A stretch of DNA of 64,000 bases from Pseudomonas guariconensis. GTDB lineage: Bacteria; Pseudomonadota; Gammaproteobacteria; Pseudomonadales; Pseudomonadaceae. How positions within the stretch are numbered: the first letter of the stretch is position 1; each line of letters begins with the position of its first letter. Shown here piece by piece: positions 1-10,349 of the stretch. Location of the stretch: the NCBI RefSeq assembly GCF_024127895.1, contig NZ_JAMYBK010000005.1:124001-188000 (forward strand), read 5' to 3'. Below the pieces are notes generated by a model. The model was not told the DNA's origin and did not search any database. It worked only from the letters and a program-made list of their open reading frames with translations. The position numbers and the translations under genes were made by a program.

Positions 1-1
1 G

Positions 2-406
2 ACGATCGTCTTCACCAACGGCTGCTTCGACATTCTCCATGCCGGCCACGTGACCTACCTGGAGCAGGCACGTGCCCAGGGCGACCGCCTGATCGTGGCG
101 GTCAACGACGACGCTTCGGTCAGCCGCCTGAAGGGGCCGGGCCGGCCGATCAACAGCGTCGATCGGCGCATGGCCGTGCTCGCCGGCCTGGGTGCGGTGG
201 ACTGGGTCATCAGTTTCCCCGAGGGGACGCCCGAGAACCTGCTGCGCCAGGTCAAGCCGGATGTGCTGGTCAAGGGGGGCGACTATGGCATCGACCAAGT
301 GGTCGGCGCCGATATCGTCAAGGCCTATGGCGGGACGGTGAAGGTGCTGGGGCTGGTGGAAAACAGCTCGACCACGGCGATCGTCGAGAAGATCCGCAAG
401 CACTGA
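2..406 (+). CDS. hldE: Bifunctional heptose kinase/adenylyltransferase HldE, C-terminal part (5' truncated by window)
   Basis: Only the last 134 codons lie in the window; the reading frame is open from base 2 and the start is outside. The visible part is the nucleotidyltransferase domain, with the G-C-F-D and H-A-G-H signature at its beginning and a V-K-G-G-D-Y motif further on. In the family this domain transfers AMP to heptose-1-phosphate to give ADP-heptose for the LPS inner core in the cytoplasm. waaA, another LPS core gene, lies 5 kb downstream. The domain identity is very clear; the kinase half cannot be checked here. Confidence 0.95.
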   Translation, partial: TIVFTNGCFDILHAGHVTYLEQARAQGDRLIVAVNDDASVSRLKGPGRPINSVDRRMAVLAGLGAVDWVISFPEGTPENLLRQVKPDVLVKGGDYGIDQVVGADIVKAYGGTVKVLGLVENSSTTAIVEKIRKH

Positions 407-413
407 GAGTGCC

Positions 414-576
414 GGGGCCGCAATGCGGCCCATCGCCGGCAAGCCGGCTCCCACAAGGGCCTGCGTAAACCGCAGATAGCGCAGCGCATGATCTCCCACA
501 GATAGAGCGCAGGGCTTGAATCCAGCGGGAAACCTGTGGGAGCCGGCTTGCCGGCGATGGGCTGCGCAGCAGCCCC
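414..576. repeat. REP pair (inverted) between hldE and the convergent gene
   Basis: Two copies of the Pseudomonas REP unit, with the core 'gccggcaagccggctccca' near 434 and its inverse near 536-556, face each other across about 70 bp. The right unit ends in the gggctgc/gcagccc hairpin. The pair fills the gap between two convergent genes, a usual place for such units. Confidence 0.85.
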
Positions 577-580
577 ATGA

Positions 581-1549
581 TCACTTGTGCAAGGTGGTCC
601 GTGCCCGGGCCAGCAACTCCCGCGCTTTCTCACCGAAGCGCTCCAGGTGCGATGCCGGCTCCCGCTTCGGCTCCACCAACCCCTGCCGTTTCACCCAGTC
701 CTTCCAGCGCACCCGCTCATCCTGCACCACCCAACCCTCCTGTCGGGCGAAGCTCTCGGCCAGGTACAGGCCACGGGTGCTGGCGGGCACCAGTTCGTCC
801 TTCTTCAAGGTATAGAGCTCGGCCAGCGGCCGACCGTCCTTCAGCGGCATCAGGTACAGGTCCGGGCGCTTGCGGTTGAGCCGGGCCACCAGGTGCTCAC
901 CCTCCAGCCGCTCGTCGACATGGAACAGGCTCAGCGACTTGGCTTCCCTGGGCACCTGCAGGCGCAGGTCGTAGATCAGTTGCAGCGATGCCGTGGGCAG
1001 GTGCACGTAGGCCCGTGGCCGCTCCAGCAGCATCAGGTTGGCGCAATGCACCGGCCGTGCGGCACCGGACTCGGGTGTAAGGACGAAGGGCAGGGCCTCG
1101 CGGTAGTGCAGGGCGGTGGCGTAGGGCGCCGGCAGCCAGGTGTCGTTGAAACGCCCGCCGAGCCAGCCTTCGGGGGTTTCCAGCAGGCACTCCTCCGCCA
1201 CTTCCTGGATGGCGGTGTGCAGCGGCAGGTTGAGTTCCTGGGCGGGCACGTAGCCTGAGATCAGCTTCAAGACCACATCGCCACGGTCCTGCCGGCGCTG
1301 GCGTACCAGCACCCAGTAGTCGCGGTGCTGCCAGTGCAGGGTCAGGCGCACCGAGACGCCGAGGTTGGCCAGTTCCACCACGAAACGCTCGGTGTCGGCC
1401 AACTGGATGGCCTTGCGCCGTTGCTGGACCTGGGCGAAGTTCAACGGCATGCCGATGCTCTGGTAGGTCAGGCCGTCGGGGGTGGCTTCTACATGCAGCG
1501 GCAAGGTCTTGAAGTTGCTCGGGTTCTTGCGGATCAGCATGCGCGGCAC
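581..1549 (-). CDS. Conserved Pseudomonas protein of unknown function (often labelled 'metal ABC transporter ATPase')
   Basis: This is a cytoplasmic protein of 322 residues with no signal peptide and no membrane segment. I see no Walker A, ABC signature or other ATPase motif, so the common label looks wrong. A longer frame starts at 1666, but GGAGGAG lies just 5 bases before a GTG at 1549, which gives an M-P-R-M-L-I-R-K start; the ATG at 1540 is the other option. It is the last gene of a leftward operon, 37 bp after the aldo/keto reductase. The C-terminal third is rich in K, R and E (DNA- or RNA-binding is possible but unproven). Function unknown. Confidence 0.75.
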   Translation of the reverse strand: MPRMLIRKNPSNFKTLPLHVEATPDGLTYQSIGMPLNFAQVQQRRKAIQLADTERFVVELANLGVSVRLTLHWQHRDYWVLVRQRRQDRGDVVLKLISGYVPAQELNLPLHTAIQEVAEECLLETPEGWLGGRFNDTWLPAPYATALHYREALPFVLTPESGAARPVHCANLMLLERPRAYVHLPTASLQLIYDLRLQVPREAKSLSLFHVDERLEGEHLVARLNRKRPDLYLMPLKDGRPLAELYTLKKDELVPASTRGLYLAESFARQEGWVVQDERVRWKDWVKRQGLVEPKREPASHLERFGEKARELLARARTTLHK

Positions 1550-1586
1550 GAGGCTCCTCCTTGCGTTGGGCGCCCTGGTGGTTGGC

Positions 1587-2399
1587 TCAAGACTGGCCCA
1601 GGATGCGGGCGACGGTGGCCACGTTATGGGCCAGGTGCAACGGATTGATGGTGCCGACGATAGCACTGCTCACGCCAGGGTGGGAGAACAGCAGCTCGAA
1701 GCTGGCCTGCACCGGATCGACCCCAGGCGCCAGGCAAACGTGCCCGCTGGCCAGGGCCTTTTTCACCAGGATGGCCTTGCCGTGCTCGGCAGCGTAGTCC
1801 AGTACCGGGCGTTCTGCCTGCTCGTTGAGGTTGTAGGTGACCATGGCGCAGTCGCCTTGTTCCAGGGCCTTGAGGCCGCCGGCCACGGTCTTGCCGGAGA
1901 GGCCGTAGCCGAGGATCTTGCCCTCCTGCTTGAGGGCGGCGAGAGTCTGGTAGACCTCCTGCTGCTCGAGTATCGCCAGGTCGTTGCCATCGGAGTGCAC
2001 CAGCACCAGGTCGATGCGATCGGTTTCCAGGCGGCGCAGGCTGCGTTCCACCGAAAGTCGGGTGTGGGCGGCGCTGAAATCGAAATGCGACTGGCCATTC
2101 TCGAACTCTTCGCCCACCTTGCTGACGATCACCCACTCATCGCGCTGGCCACGCAGCAGCGGGCCCAGGCGTTCTTCGCTGCGGCCATAGGCCGGCGCGG
2201 TGTCGATCAGGTTGATGCCCAGCTCACGGGCCTGGGCCAGCAGCAGGCGGGCTTCGTCGTCGCCGGGGATGGTGAAGCCGGTGGGGTACTTGACGCCCTG
2301 GTCGCGGCCAAGCTTGACCGTGCCCAGGCCCAGGGGCGACACGGTCAGGCCGGTGCTGCCCAACGGGCGGTGGAAGTCGTGCAGGGTCGGCAGGCTCAT
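1587..2399 (-). CDS. Aldo/keto reductase
   Basis: This NAD(P)H-dependent oxidoreductase has 270 residues and the aldo/keto reductase barrel layout. The catalytic tetrad is visible as Asp66 and Tyr71 (in I-D-T-A-P-A-Y-G), Lys94 (V-S-K-V-G) and His135 (L-V-H-S-D-G). The C-terminal S-A-I-V-G-T motif fits cofactor binding. Its ATG overlaps the stop of the upstream FAD oxidoreductase by 4 bp (ATGA), so the two are translationally coupled. Substrate unknown; the partner suggests an amino- or hydroxy-acid-like metabolite, but that is inference. Confidence 0.9.
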   Translation of the reverse strand: MSLPTLHDFHRPLGSTGLTVSPLGLGTVKLGRDQGVKYPTGFTIPGDDEARLLLAQARELGINLIDTAPAYGRSEERLGPLLRGQRDEWVIVSKVGEEFENGQSHFDFSAAHTRLSVERSLRRLETDRIDLVLVHSDGNDLAILEQQEVYQTLAALKQEGKILGYGLSGKTVAGGLKALEQGDCAMVTYNLNEQAERPVLDYAAEHGKAILVKKALASGHVCLAPGVDPVQASFELLFSHPGVSSAIVGTINPLHLAHNVATVARILGQS

Positions 2400-3571
2400 G
2401 GCAGCAGTTGCTCCCAGGCAGGCACGCCCAGCGCGGGGCGGGGCAGGTCGGCAAGGTTCGGTTGCGCGCTTGGGCGGATGCCATCACGCTCCAGGCTCGC
2501 CAGCACACGGTCGCAGAAGTCGGGCGCCAGGGCCAGCTTGGTTGGCCAGCCCACCAGCAGGCGTTGTTGCTCGGCCAGGAAGGCATTGTCCGGGCGCACC
2601 AGGCCGGACTGCGCCGGCTCGGCGCGGTCGACCCGCAGGGTGGCCCAGCGCACCTGGCGCTGGTCGACCCAGGGCAGCAGGTTGGCGATTTCCTTTTGCG
2701 CTGCGGCGATCTGCGCCGCCGGCTCGCGGGCCACGCCGTCGGCTTCGGCCAGGTCGCCACCGAGGTACCAGACCCACTGGCCGTCTGCGGCCGGGTGGGT
2801 GGTGATGGTGACCCGCGGCTTCGGCCCGCCGCCCAGGCAGTGGGCATAGAGCGGCTTGAGGTTCGGCCCCTTGGCCATGACCATGTGCAGGGGACGGCGC
2901 TGCATGGCCGGCTGCTCCAGGCCCAGGGCCTGGAGCAGTGCCTCGGTGCCGGCACCGGCGCTGAGCACGATGCGCTGGGCGCGGATCTCGCGATCGTCCA
3001 CGCGCAGGCCGAGCAGTTCGCCGCCCTCGCGCAGCGGCTCGATGCGCTCGCCGGCCAGCAGGCTGTCACCGGCCAGCTCGGCCAGGTTGGCGAGCAGGCT
3101 GGGTACATCGATGACCAGCTCGGCCAGGCGGTAGACCTTGCCCTTGAAGGCGCGGTCTTGCAGGGCGGGGGGCAGTTGCTCGCCCTTGACTTGGTCGACC
3201 CGGCCGCGCACGGCCTTGCTGGCGAAGAAACTGGTGAGGTTGCCTGCCAGGGTGCCTGGGGACCAGAGGTAGTGGGCATCGGACAACAGGCGGGTGTTGC
3301 CCAGGTTAAGCTCGCCGCTGCCGGCCAGGGCCTCGCGCCAGCGCCGCGGCATGTCGGCGATGGCCTCCGAGGCACCGGTCAGGGCGCCGTGCAGCGCGTA
3401 CTTGGTGCCACCATGGATGATGCCCTGGGACTTGATGGTCTGTTCGCCGCCAAGGCTGGCGCGCTCCACCAGCACCGTCGAATAGCCCAGGCGCCGCAGG
3501 CGGGCGTTGAGCCAGAGGCCAGCGACCCCAGCGCCGACGATCAGCACGTCAGTGGAAATGGCGGTTGGCAT
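2396..3571 (-). CDS. FAD-dependent oxidoreductase (DAO-like fold)
   Basis: A protein of 391 residues with the dinucleotide-binding G-A-G-V-A-G at residues 13-18 and an E ending the second strand (V-L-V-E), as in the D-amino-acid oxidase / glycerol-3-phosphate dehydrogenase superfamily. No signal peptide, so probably cytosolic. An upstream extension to 3673 is open, but the ATG at 3571 has AGGT 7-8 bases before it and places the nucleotide-binding strand at the normal distance from the N-terminus. First gene of the operon that continues into the aldo/keto reductase. Substrate cannot be told from sequence. Confidence 0.85.
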   Translation of the reverse strand: MPTAISTDVLIVGAGVAGLWLNARLRRLGYSTVLVERASLGGEQTIKSQGIIHGGTKYALHGALTGASEAIADMPRRWREALAGSGELNLGNTRLLSDAHYLWSPGTLAGNLTSFFASKAVRGRVDQVKGEQLPPALQDRAFKGKVYRLAELVIDVPSLLANLAELAGDSLLAGERIEPLREGGELLGLRVDDREIRAQRIVLSAGAGTEALLQALGLEQPAMQRRPLHMVMAKGPNLKPLYAHCLGGGPKPRVTITTHPAADGQWVWYLGGDLAEADGVAREPAAQIAAAQKEIANLLPWVDQRQVRWATLRVDRAEPAQSGLVRPDNAFLAEQQRLLVGWPTKLALAPDFCDRVLASLERDGIRPSAQPNLADLPRPALGVPAWEQLLP

Positions 3572-3663
3572 GCGGGCACCTCGAGGATTGGGACAGCTGG
3601 CAAGTATACAGGCTGTGAAGGCAGGCTTCCCAATGCCGGGCTCAGGGCTTGCAGTTGCCATTT

Positions 3664-3682
3664 GGGGCTGCAAAGCAGCCCC
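3664..3682. repeat. Solo 19-nt hairpin ggggctgc-aaa-gcagcccc
   Basis: A perfect 8-bp stem with a 3-base loop just downstream of the SMR gene and upstream of the FAD oxidoreductase operon. The same hairpin is the outer edge of REP units elsewhere in this window, and it recurs alone at other gene ends. It lacks a long T run, so terminator function is only possible. Confidence 0.6.
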
Positions 3683-3691
3683 GGATACGGA

Positions 3692-4024
3692 TCAGTGCCC
3701 TGCGGTCCGGGAGAATACCTGGATCACCACCACGCCGCCGACGATCATGGCCATGCCGAGCATGGCCGGGAAGTCCAGCTTCTGCCCATAGATCACCAGT
3801 GCCACCGCGCTGATCAGCACGATGCCCAGGCCCGACCAGATCGCATAGGCGATGCCTACCGGAATGCTGCGCACTACCAGGGTCAGCATCCAGAACGCCA
3901 CGGCATAGCCGCAGACCATCAGCAGCAGCGGCAGCGGCGTGCTCAAGCCCTTGACCGCCTTCATGGAAGCGGTGGCGATGACTTCGGCGCAAATGGCGAT
4001 GGCCAGGTAGGTGTAGGCGTTCAT
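3692..4024 (-). CDS. Small multidrug resistance (SMR) family transporter
   Basis: A 110-residue protein with four hydrophobic segments, the standard SMR length. The essential membrane glutamate is at position 14 (A-E-V-I-A-T), matching Glu14 of EmrE. The family exports cationic drugs or guanidinium by proton antiport as dual-topology dimers in the inner membrane. The ATG at 4024 is chosen because GGAGGA lies 8 bases upstream; the frame extends 10 codons further without a better site. It is divergent from a LysR gene, a plausible regulator. EmrE-type versus guanidinium-exporter type cannot be settled here. Confidence 0.9.
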   Translation of the reverse strand: MNAYTYLAIAICAEVIATASMKAVKGLSTPLPLLLMVCGYAVAFWMLTLVVRSIPVGIAYAIWSGLGIVLISAVALVIYGQKLDFPAMLGMAMIVGGVVVIQVFSRTAGH

Positions 4025-4088
4025 GGTGCAGGTCCTCCGTTGCTGGGCTGGCATTCTAGACGCTCCATGGATGCGGTAAAGTCATTAC

Positions 4089-4107
4089 CTATCTGTTATG
4101 GAGATAG
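4089..4107. promoter_or_regulatory. Possible LysR-type operator CTATC-N9-GATAG
   Basis: An inverted repeat of 5+5 bases with a 9-base spacer contains ATC-N9-GAT, one of the classic LysR-family box patterns. It lies in the 88-bp gap between the SMR gene and the LysR gene, directly over the LysR leader. It could serve autoregulation, control of the SMR gene, or both. Pattern match only. Confidence 0.4.
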
Positions 4108-4112
4108 CTTGC

Positions 4113-5003
4113 ATGGCCGAGCATTGGAACCTGGAGCAACTGCGCCTGTTCGTGCGGGTTGCCGAGCTGCGTTCGTTTTCCGCTGTCGCCCGCGAGCAGC
4201 GCAAGGCCCAGTCGGCGATCAGCAATGCCATCGCCCTGCTGGAAACCGACCTGGGCGTGGTCCTGTTCGAGCGCAGCAGCGGCCGCCAGCCGCGCCTGAC
4301 CGAGCGGGGCGCCGCATTGCTGGAGGACGCCCGGGAACTGTTGCGCCAGTGCGAGCGCCTGGACGGTCGCGCGCTGGCCCTGATGCGTGGCCAGGAGGCC
4401 CAGTTACGGGTCGCCCAGGACGAGGCCATGCCGTATCAGCCGGTCATCGACAGCCTGGACGAGCTGGCCAGCCACTACCCGTTTCTCGAAGTGCAACTGG
4501 CCAGCGGGGCCCAGGGCGACGTGGCGCGCAAGCTGGTGGAGCGCCGCGCCGACCTGGGGCTGTTCTTCCATCACGAGCAGATCCCGGCCTCGCTGGAGCG
4601 GCGTGCCCTGGGCAGCGTCGAGATGATCACGGTCTGTGCCGTGGACCATCCCCTGGCCCGCCAGGGCCGGGTCTCGCGCCAGCAACTGGCGCGTCACCGG
4701 CAGTTGCTGATCACCCCGCAGCAAAGCGGCTACCCAGGCGGAGAGGCGATCAGCCCGCAGGTGTGGCGCGCGGACAGCTTCTACGCCATGGCCGAGTTGC
4801 TCATGCGCGGCCTGGGTTGGGCCTGGTTGCCGCGGCATGTGGTGCAATACCCAACCTACCAGGCGCAGATGGTCGAGCTGGACAGCGAATGGCGGCCACC
4901 GGCGCTGGTGGCCGAACTGGCCTGGCGCCGCGACCAGCCACTGGGGCCGGCGGCACAGTGGCTGGCCGAGCGCTTTGCCGTGCACCTACGGGCAATCGGC
5001 TAG
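4113..5003 (+). CDS. LysR-family transcriptional regulator
   Basis: A 296-residue protein with an N-terminal winged helix-turn-helix: L-R-L-F-V-R-V-A-E-L-R-S-F-S, then Q-S-A-I-S-N-A-I-A-L-L-E, then L-G-V-V-L-F-E-R. A LysR effector-binding domain follows to the end. Two ATGs (4098 and 4113) are possible; I prefer 4113 because GGAG lies 9 bases before it and the helix-turn-helix then starts near residue 5. Transcribed divergently from the SMR transporter with 88 bp between them, a common arrangement of regulator and target. Effector unknown. Confidence 0.9.
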   Translation: MAEHWNLEQLRLFVRVAELRSFSAVAREQRKAQSAISNAIALLETDLGVVLFERSSGRQPRLTERGAALLEDARELLRQCERLDGRALALMRGQEAQLRVAQDEAMPYQPVIDSLDELASHYPFLEVQLASGAQGDVARKLVERRADLGLFFHHEQIPASLERRALGSVEMITVCAVDHPLARQGRVSRQQLARHRQLLITPQQSGYPGGEAISPQVWRADSFYAMAELLMRGLGWAWLPRHVVQYPTYQAQMVELDSEWRPPALVAELAWRRDQPLGPAAQWLAERFAVHLRAIG

Positions 5004-5049
5004 GGGACCATGCGCTGTCGCACACAGAACATACGGTTGACGGAGGCTC

Positions 5050-5082
5050 TTGTGGGAACGGGCTTGTCGGGGCGCCGAACCG
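5050..5082 (+). repeat. Degenerate single REP unit
   Basis: 'cttgtgggaacgggcttgtc' followed by a GC-rich tail resembles one half of the REP units found elsewhere in the window. No inverted partner is nearby. It lies in the 182-bp gap between the LysR gene and waaA. Confidence 0.55.
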
Positions 5083-5185
5083 CTGCGAATAGGCCTGCCT
5101 TGACACCCTGGATTCCCTGTCCATCACCTGAACGAATGACCTGGACACAGGCCTTTTCATCCCGTTCCTAGTAAACTGCGCCGCC

Positions 5186-6457
5186 ATGAACAGAACTCTT
5201 TATACCTTGCTGTTTCACCTGGGCCTGCCGCTGGTCGCGCTGCGCCTGTTCCTGCGTGCACGCAAGGCGCCGGCCTACGGCCAGCGGATCGCCGAGCGTT
5301 TCGCCTGCAAGCTACCGCCCATGCGCCAAGGCGGCATCTGGGTGCATGCGGTGTCGGTGGGCGAGAGCATCGCCGCAGCGCCCATGGTCCGTGCCTTGCT
5401 CAAGGCCTATCCGGACCTGCCGATCACCCTCACCTGCATGACCCCGACCGGTTCGCAGCGGATCCGCGCGATGTTCGAAGGCGAACCGCGCATCCAGCAC
5501 TGCTATTTGCCCTACGACCTGCCATGGGCGGCCGGGCGCTTCCTCGATCATGTCCGGCCACGGTTGGGCATCATCATGGAGACCGAGCTGTGGCCCAACC
5601 ATATTCACCAGTGCGCCAGGCGTGGCATCCCGGTGGCCCTGGCCAACGCGCGGTTGTCGGAGCGTTCCGCCCGAGGCTACGGGCGTTTCGCCGGCCTGAC
5701 CCGGCCGATGCTCGCCGAGATGAACCTGATCGCCGTGCAGACCGAGGTCGAGGCCGAACGCTTCCGCAGCCTGGGCGCTCGCCCCGCGTGCGTGCAGGTG
5801 ACCGGCTCGATCAAGTTCGACCTGAAGATCGATGAGCAACTGCTGCCGCGCGCGCGCCAGTTGCGTGAGCAATGGGGCGCCGAGCAACGCCCGGTCTGGA
5901 TCGCCGCCAGCACCCACGAGGGCGAGGATGCCTTGGTGCTCCAGGCCCATCGGCAATTGTTGCAGGCCCATGGCGATGCGCTGCTGATCCTGGTGCCGCG
6001 CCATCCCGAGCGGTTCGAGGCGGTGCATGCGCTGTGCCGCGAGCAGTTCGCCACGGTGCGCCGCTCCAGCGGTGCACCCGTCGACGGGCAGACCCGCGTG
6101 TTGCTCGGCGACACCATGGGCGAGCTGCTGTTCCTCTATGCCTTGGCCGACATCGCCTTCGTCGGCGGCAGCCTGGTACCCACTGGCGGGCACAACCCGC
6201 TGGAGCCGGCAGCGCTGTCACTGCCGGTGATCACCGGGCCGCACGTGTTCAACTTCCTCGAGATCAGCGCGATGCTGCGCGAGGCAGGAGCGTTGCAGGA
6301 AGTGGACGATGCCGAGGGCCTGGCCACGGCCGTGCGCCGCCTGGTCGAGTTGCCCCAGGATGCCCGGCGCATGGGTGAGGCGGGCAACCAGGTGATGCGT
6401 GCCAACCAAGGGGCATTGCAGCGCTTGCTGGATGGGTTGGCTCGCCTTTTGGGGTGA
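5186..6457 (+). CDS. waaA: 3-deoxy-D-manno-octulosonic acid (Kdo) transferase WaaA
   Basis: A 423-residue inner-membrane-associated glycosyltransferase that adds Kdo from CMP-Kdo to lipid IVA in LPS synthesis. The N-terminus has one hydrophobic anchor (residues about 4-24). Glu60 in the V-S-V-G-E motif is the family's general base. Later motifs are T-P-T-G-S, M-E-T-E-L-W-P-N and the C-terminal G-G-S-L-V-P-T-G-G-H-N-P-L-E-P block, all typical of WaaA. Length matches E. coli (425). Its closeness to hldE fits an LPS-core neighbourhood. Confidence 0.97.
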   Translation: MNRTLYTLLFHLGLPLVALRLFLRARKAPAYGQRIAERFACKLPPMRQGGIWVHAVSVGESIAAAPMVRALLKAYPDLPITLTCMTPTGSQRIRAMFEGEPRIQHCYLPYDLPWAAGRFLDHVRPRLGIIMETELWPNHIHQCARRGIPVALANARLSERSARGYGRFAGLTRPMLAEMNLIAVQTEVEAERFRSLGARPACVQVTGSIKFDLKIDEQLLPRARQLREQWGAEQRPVWIAASTHEGEDALVLQAHRQLLQAHGDALLILVPRHPERFEAVHALCREQFATVRRSSGAPVDGQTRVLLGDTMGELLFLYALADIAFVGGSLVPTGGHNPLEPAALSLPVITGPHVFNFLEISAMLREAGALQEVDDAEGLATAVRRLVELPQDARRMGEAGNQVMRANQGALQRLLDGLARLLG

Positions 6458-6488
6458 CGGAGCCGCTCCTACAGGCCAAGGGTTGCGT

Positions 6489-7925
6489 TCACGGTCGGCG
6501 TTCGAAGTTCTTCGCCGCCGCCTCTGCCAGGTCCGGTGGCAGGAAGTCCCGGTCCGGGTTGTAGTCGGCCTTCAGGTAGCGCCCCAGGTCCTGCAGGTCT
6601 TGCGGGCTGAGGGTGCCGGCGGCCTGCTTGAGGCGCAGGTTGTCGAGGATGTAGTCGTAGCGGCTGTTGTTGTAGTCGCGTACCGAGGTGTACAGCTGGC
6701 GCTGGGCATCGAGCACGTCGACGATGTTGCGGGTGCCGACCTGGTAACCGATCTCGGTGGCTTCCAGAGCGCTCTGGTTGGAAATGATCGACTGCTTGCG
6801 CGCCTGCACCTGTTCCACATCGGTGTTCACCGCCCGATGCAGGTTACGGGTATTTTCCACCACCTGGCGGCGCAGGCTCTCACGCTGTTGCTCGGTCTGG
6901 TTCAGGCGCTGGTAGGCCTCGCGTACCTGGGAACTGGTCAGGCCACCGCTGTAGATCGGGATGTTCAGCTGCAGGCCGATGCTGGTCTGCTCCACGTCGC
7001 CGCTGTAGCGCACGCCCGGTTGGGGGGCGGGGTTGGTGAAACCCAGGTTGTCGTTGTCGCCCCGCTGGTAGCGTGCCACCGCGTCCAGGGTCGGGGCGTG
7101 ACCGGCCTTGCGCTGGCGCAGGGTTTGCTCGGCGGCGCTGACGGCATGGTTGGTCGCCAGCAGGTTGAGGTTCTGGCGTGCGGCGGTCTCGACCCAGGCC
7201 TTGGCGTCATTGGGTGTCGGCACTTGCACCGGCAGGCTGTGGACCACGCCCTGGATCGACGAATACTGGCGGTTGGTCAGGGTGATCAGGGCCTCGAAGG
7301 CGTCCTGCACCTGGCGCTCGGCGATGATCCGGTTGGCCCGGGCGGTGTCGTAGCTGGCCTGGGACTGCAGCACGTCGGTCTTGTCGGAAAGCCCGACGTC
7401 GAAGCGCTCGTTGGACTGGTCCAGCTGGCGCTTGAAGGCCGCCTCCTCGGCCTTGGTCGAGGCCAGGTTGTCCTGGGCGCGCAGCACTGCGAAGTAGTTC
7501 TCGGCCGTCTGCAGGATCAGGTTCTGTTCGGTGGCCGACAGCTCCAGCGCGGCCTGTTCGTTGACCGCCTCGGCCGCTTGCAGCTGGAACCAGCGGTCGG
7601 CACGGAAGATCGGTTGCGCCAGGGTGGCGCTCCAGGCATTGCCGCTGCGGTTGGAGGTGATCGACGGTTCATCGAGCTTGGTGCGGGTACTCATCATCTC
7701 GGCACCGGCCGACAGGTTCGGCAGCAGGCCGGCCCGGGCCTGGGGCACCACTTCGCGGCGGGCGCCGTAGTCGGCGCGGGCGGCGGCCAGGTCGGCGTTG
7801 TTGTCGACCGCTTCCCGGTAGACGCTGATCAGGTCGGTCTTCACCGTCGTGGGCACGTCCGCTGCCCAGGCCACCGTGTTGGACGCACAAGACACGGCGA
7901 TCGCCAGTGAGAGTTTGCGCAGCAT
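6489..7925 (-). CDS. TolC-family outer-membrane efflux protein
   Basis: A 478-residue protein with a Sec signal peptide (cleavage near A-W-A-A, residues 19-22) and two repeats of the TolC / outer-membrane efflux fold, rich in coiled-coil (Q-R-x-L, E-Q-x-R-x-S-L-R). It forms the trimeric outer-membrane channel of type I secretion or RND/MFP efflux systems. The start at 7925 has AAGGA upstream; the longer frame to 8051 lacks a signal peptide. As in E. coli, a tolC-like gene lies on the same stretch as nudF-yqiB-cpdA-yqiA-parE. No pump or adaptor gene is adjacent, as is usual for a shared TolC. Confidence 0.9.
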   Translation of the reverse strand: MLRKLSLAIAVSCASNTVAWAADVPTTVKTDLISVYREAVDNNADLAAARADYGARREVVPQARAGLLPNLSAGAEMMSTRTKLDEPSITSNRSGNAWSATLAQPIFRADRWFQLQAAEAVNEQAALELSATEQNLILQTAENYFAVLRAQDNLASTKAEEAAFKRQLDQSNERFDVGLSDKTDVLQSQASYDTARANRIIAERQVQDAFEALITLTNRQYSSIQGVVHSLPVQVPTPNDAKAWVETAARQNLNLLATNHAVSAAEQTLRQRKAGHAPTLDAVARYQRGDNDNLGFTNPAPQPGVRYSGDVEQTSIGLQLNIPIYSGGLTSSQVREAYQRLNQTEQQRESLRRQVVENTRNLHRAVNTDVEQVQARKQSIISNQSALEATEIGYQVGTRNIVDVLDAQRQLYTSVRDYNNSRYDYILDNLRLKQAAGTLSPQDLQDLGRYLKADYNPDRDFLPPDLAEAAAKNFERRP

Positions 7926-8094
7926 AGGGGCAATCCTTGTACGAAATTGAATTACTGAACTGTTGAGTATCGGGCGATGGACCAGTGTAGTGCCGCGCGC
8001 AGCCGGCAACAATCCGCCTGTTGCGCCTTTCATCATTCCCCCTGCTGACACGCTTGGCTTTGCCGACCACTTGAGTCTAGACTGCGCATGTTCT

Positions 8095-10233
<2,139 letters not shown>

Positions 10234-10256
10234 TGGCAGCGACTGACTGATCGTTG

Positions 10257-10315
10257 GGGGCCGCCTTGCGTCCCATTCGCGCCGGAGCGCCGCGAATGGG
10301 ACGCAAGGCGGCCCC
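10257..10315. repeat. Perfect 25-bp inverted repeat (hairpin) between thiC and the permease
   Basis: Bases 10257-10281 are exactly complementary to 10291-10315, with a 9-base loop. No T run follows, so it is not a standard intrinsic terminator. The outer sequence (ggggccgccttgcg...) resembles the outer arms of REP units in this window, but the REP core is missing. It could attenuate or stabilise the thiC-permease transcript, or be a relic of a REP-type element. Confidence 0.9.
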
Positions 10316-10349
10316 TGTGATTACAGTTTCAACGTGTGGACGAATTCCA

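Noticed and set aside
2408..5092. 894-codon open frame on the plus strand across the FAD oxidoreductase, SMR and LysR genes
   Set aside because: It runs antisense to two well-supported genes, then out of frame over a third; composition is typical of a shadow frame.
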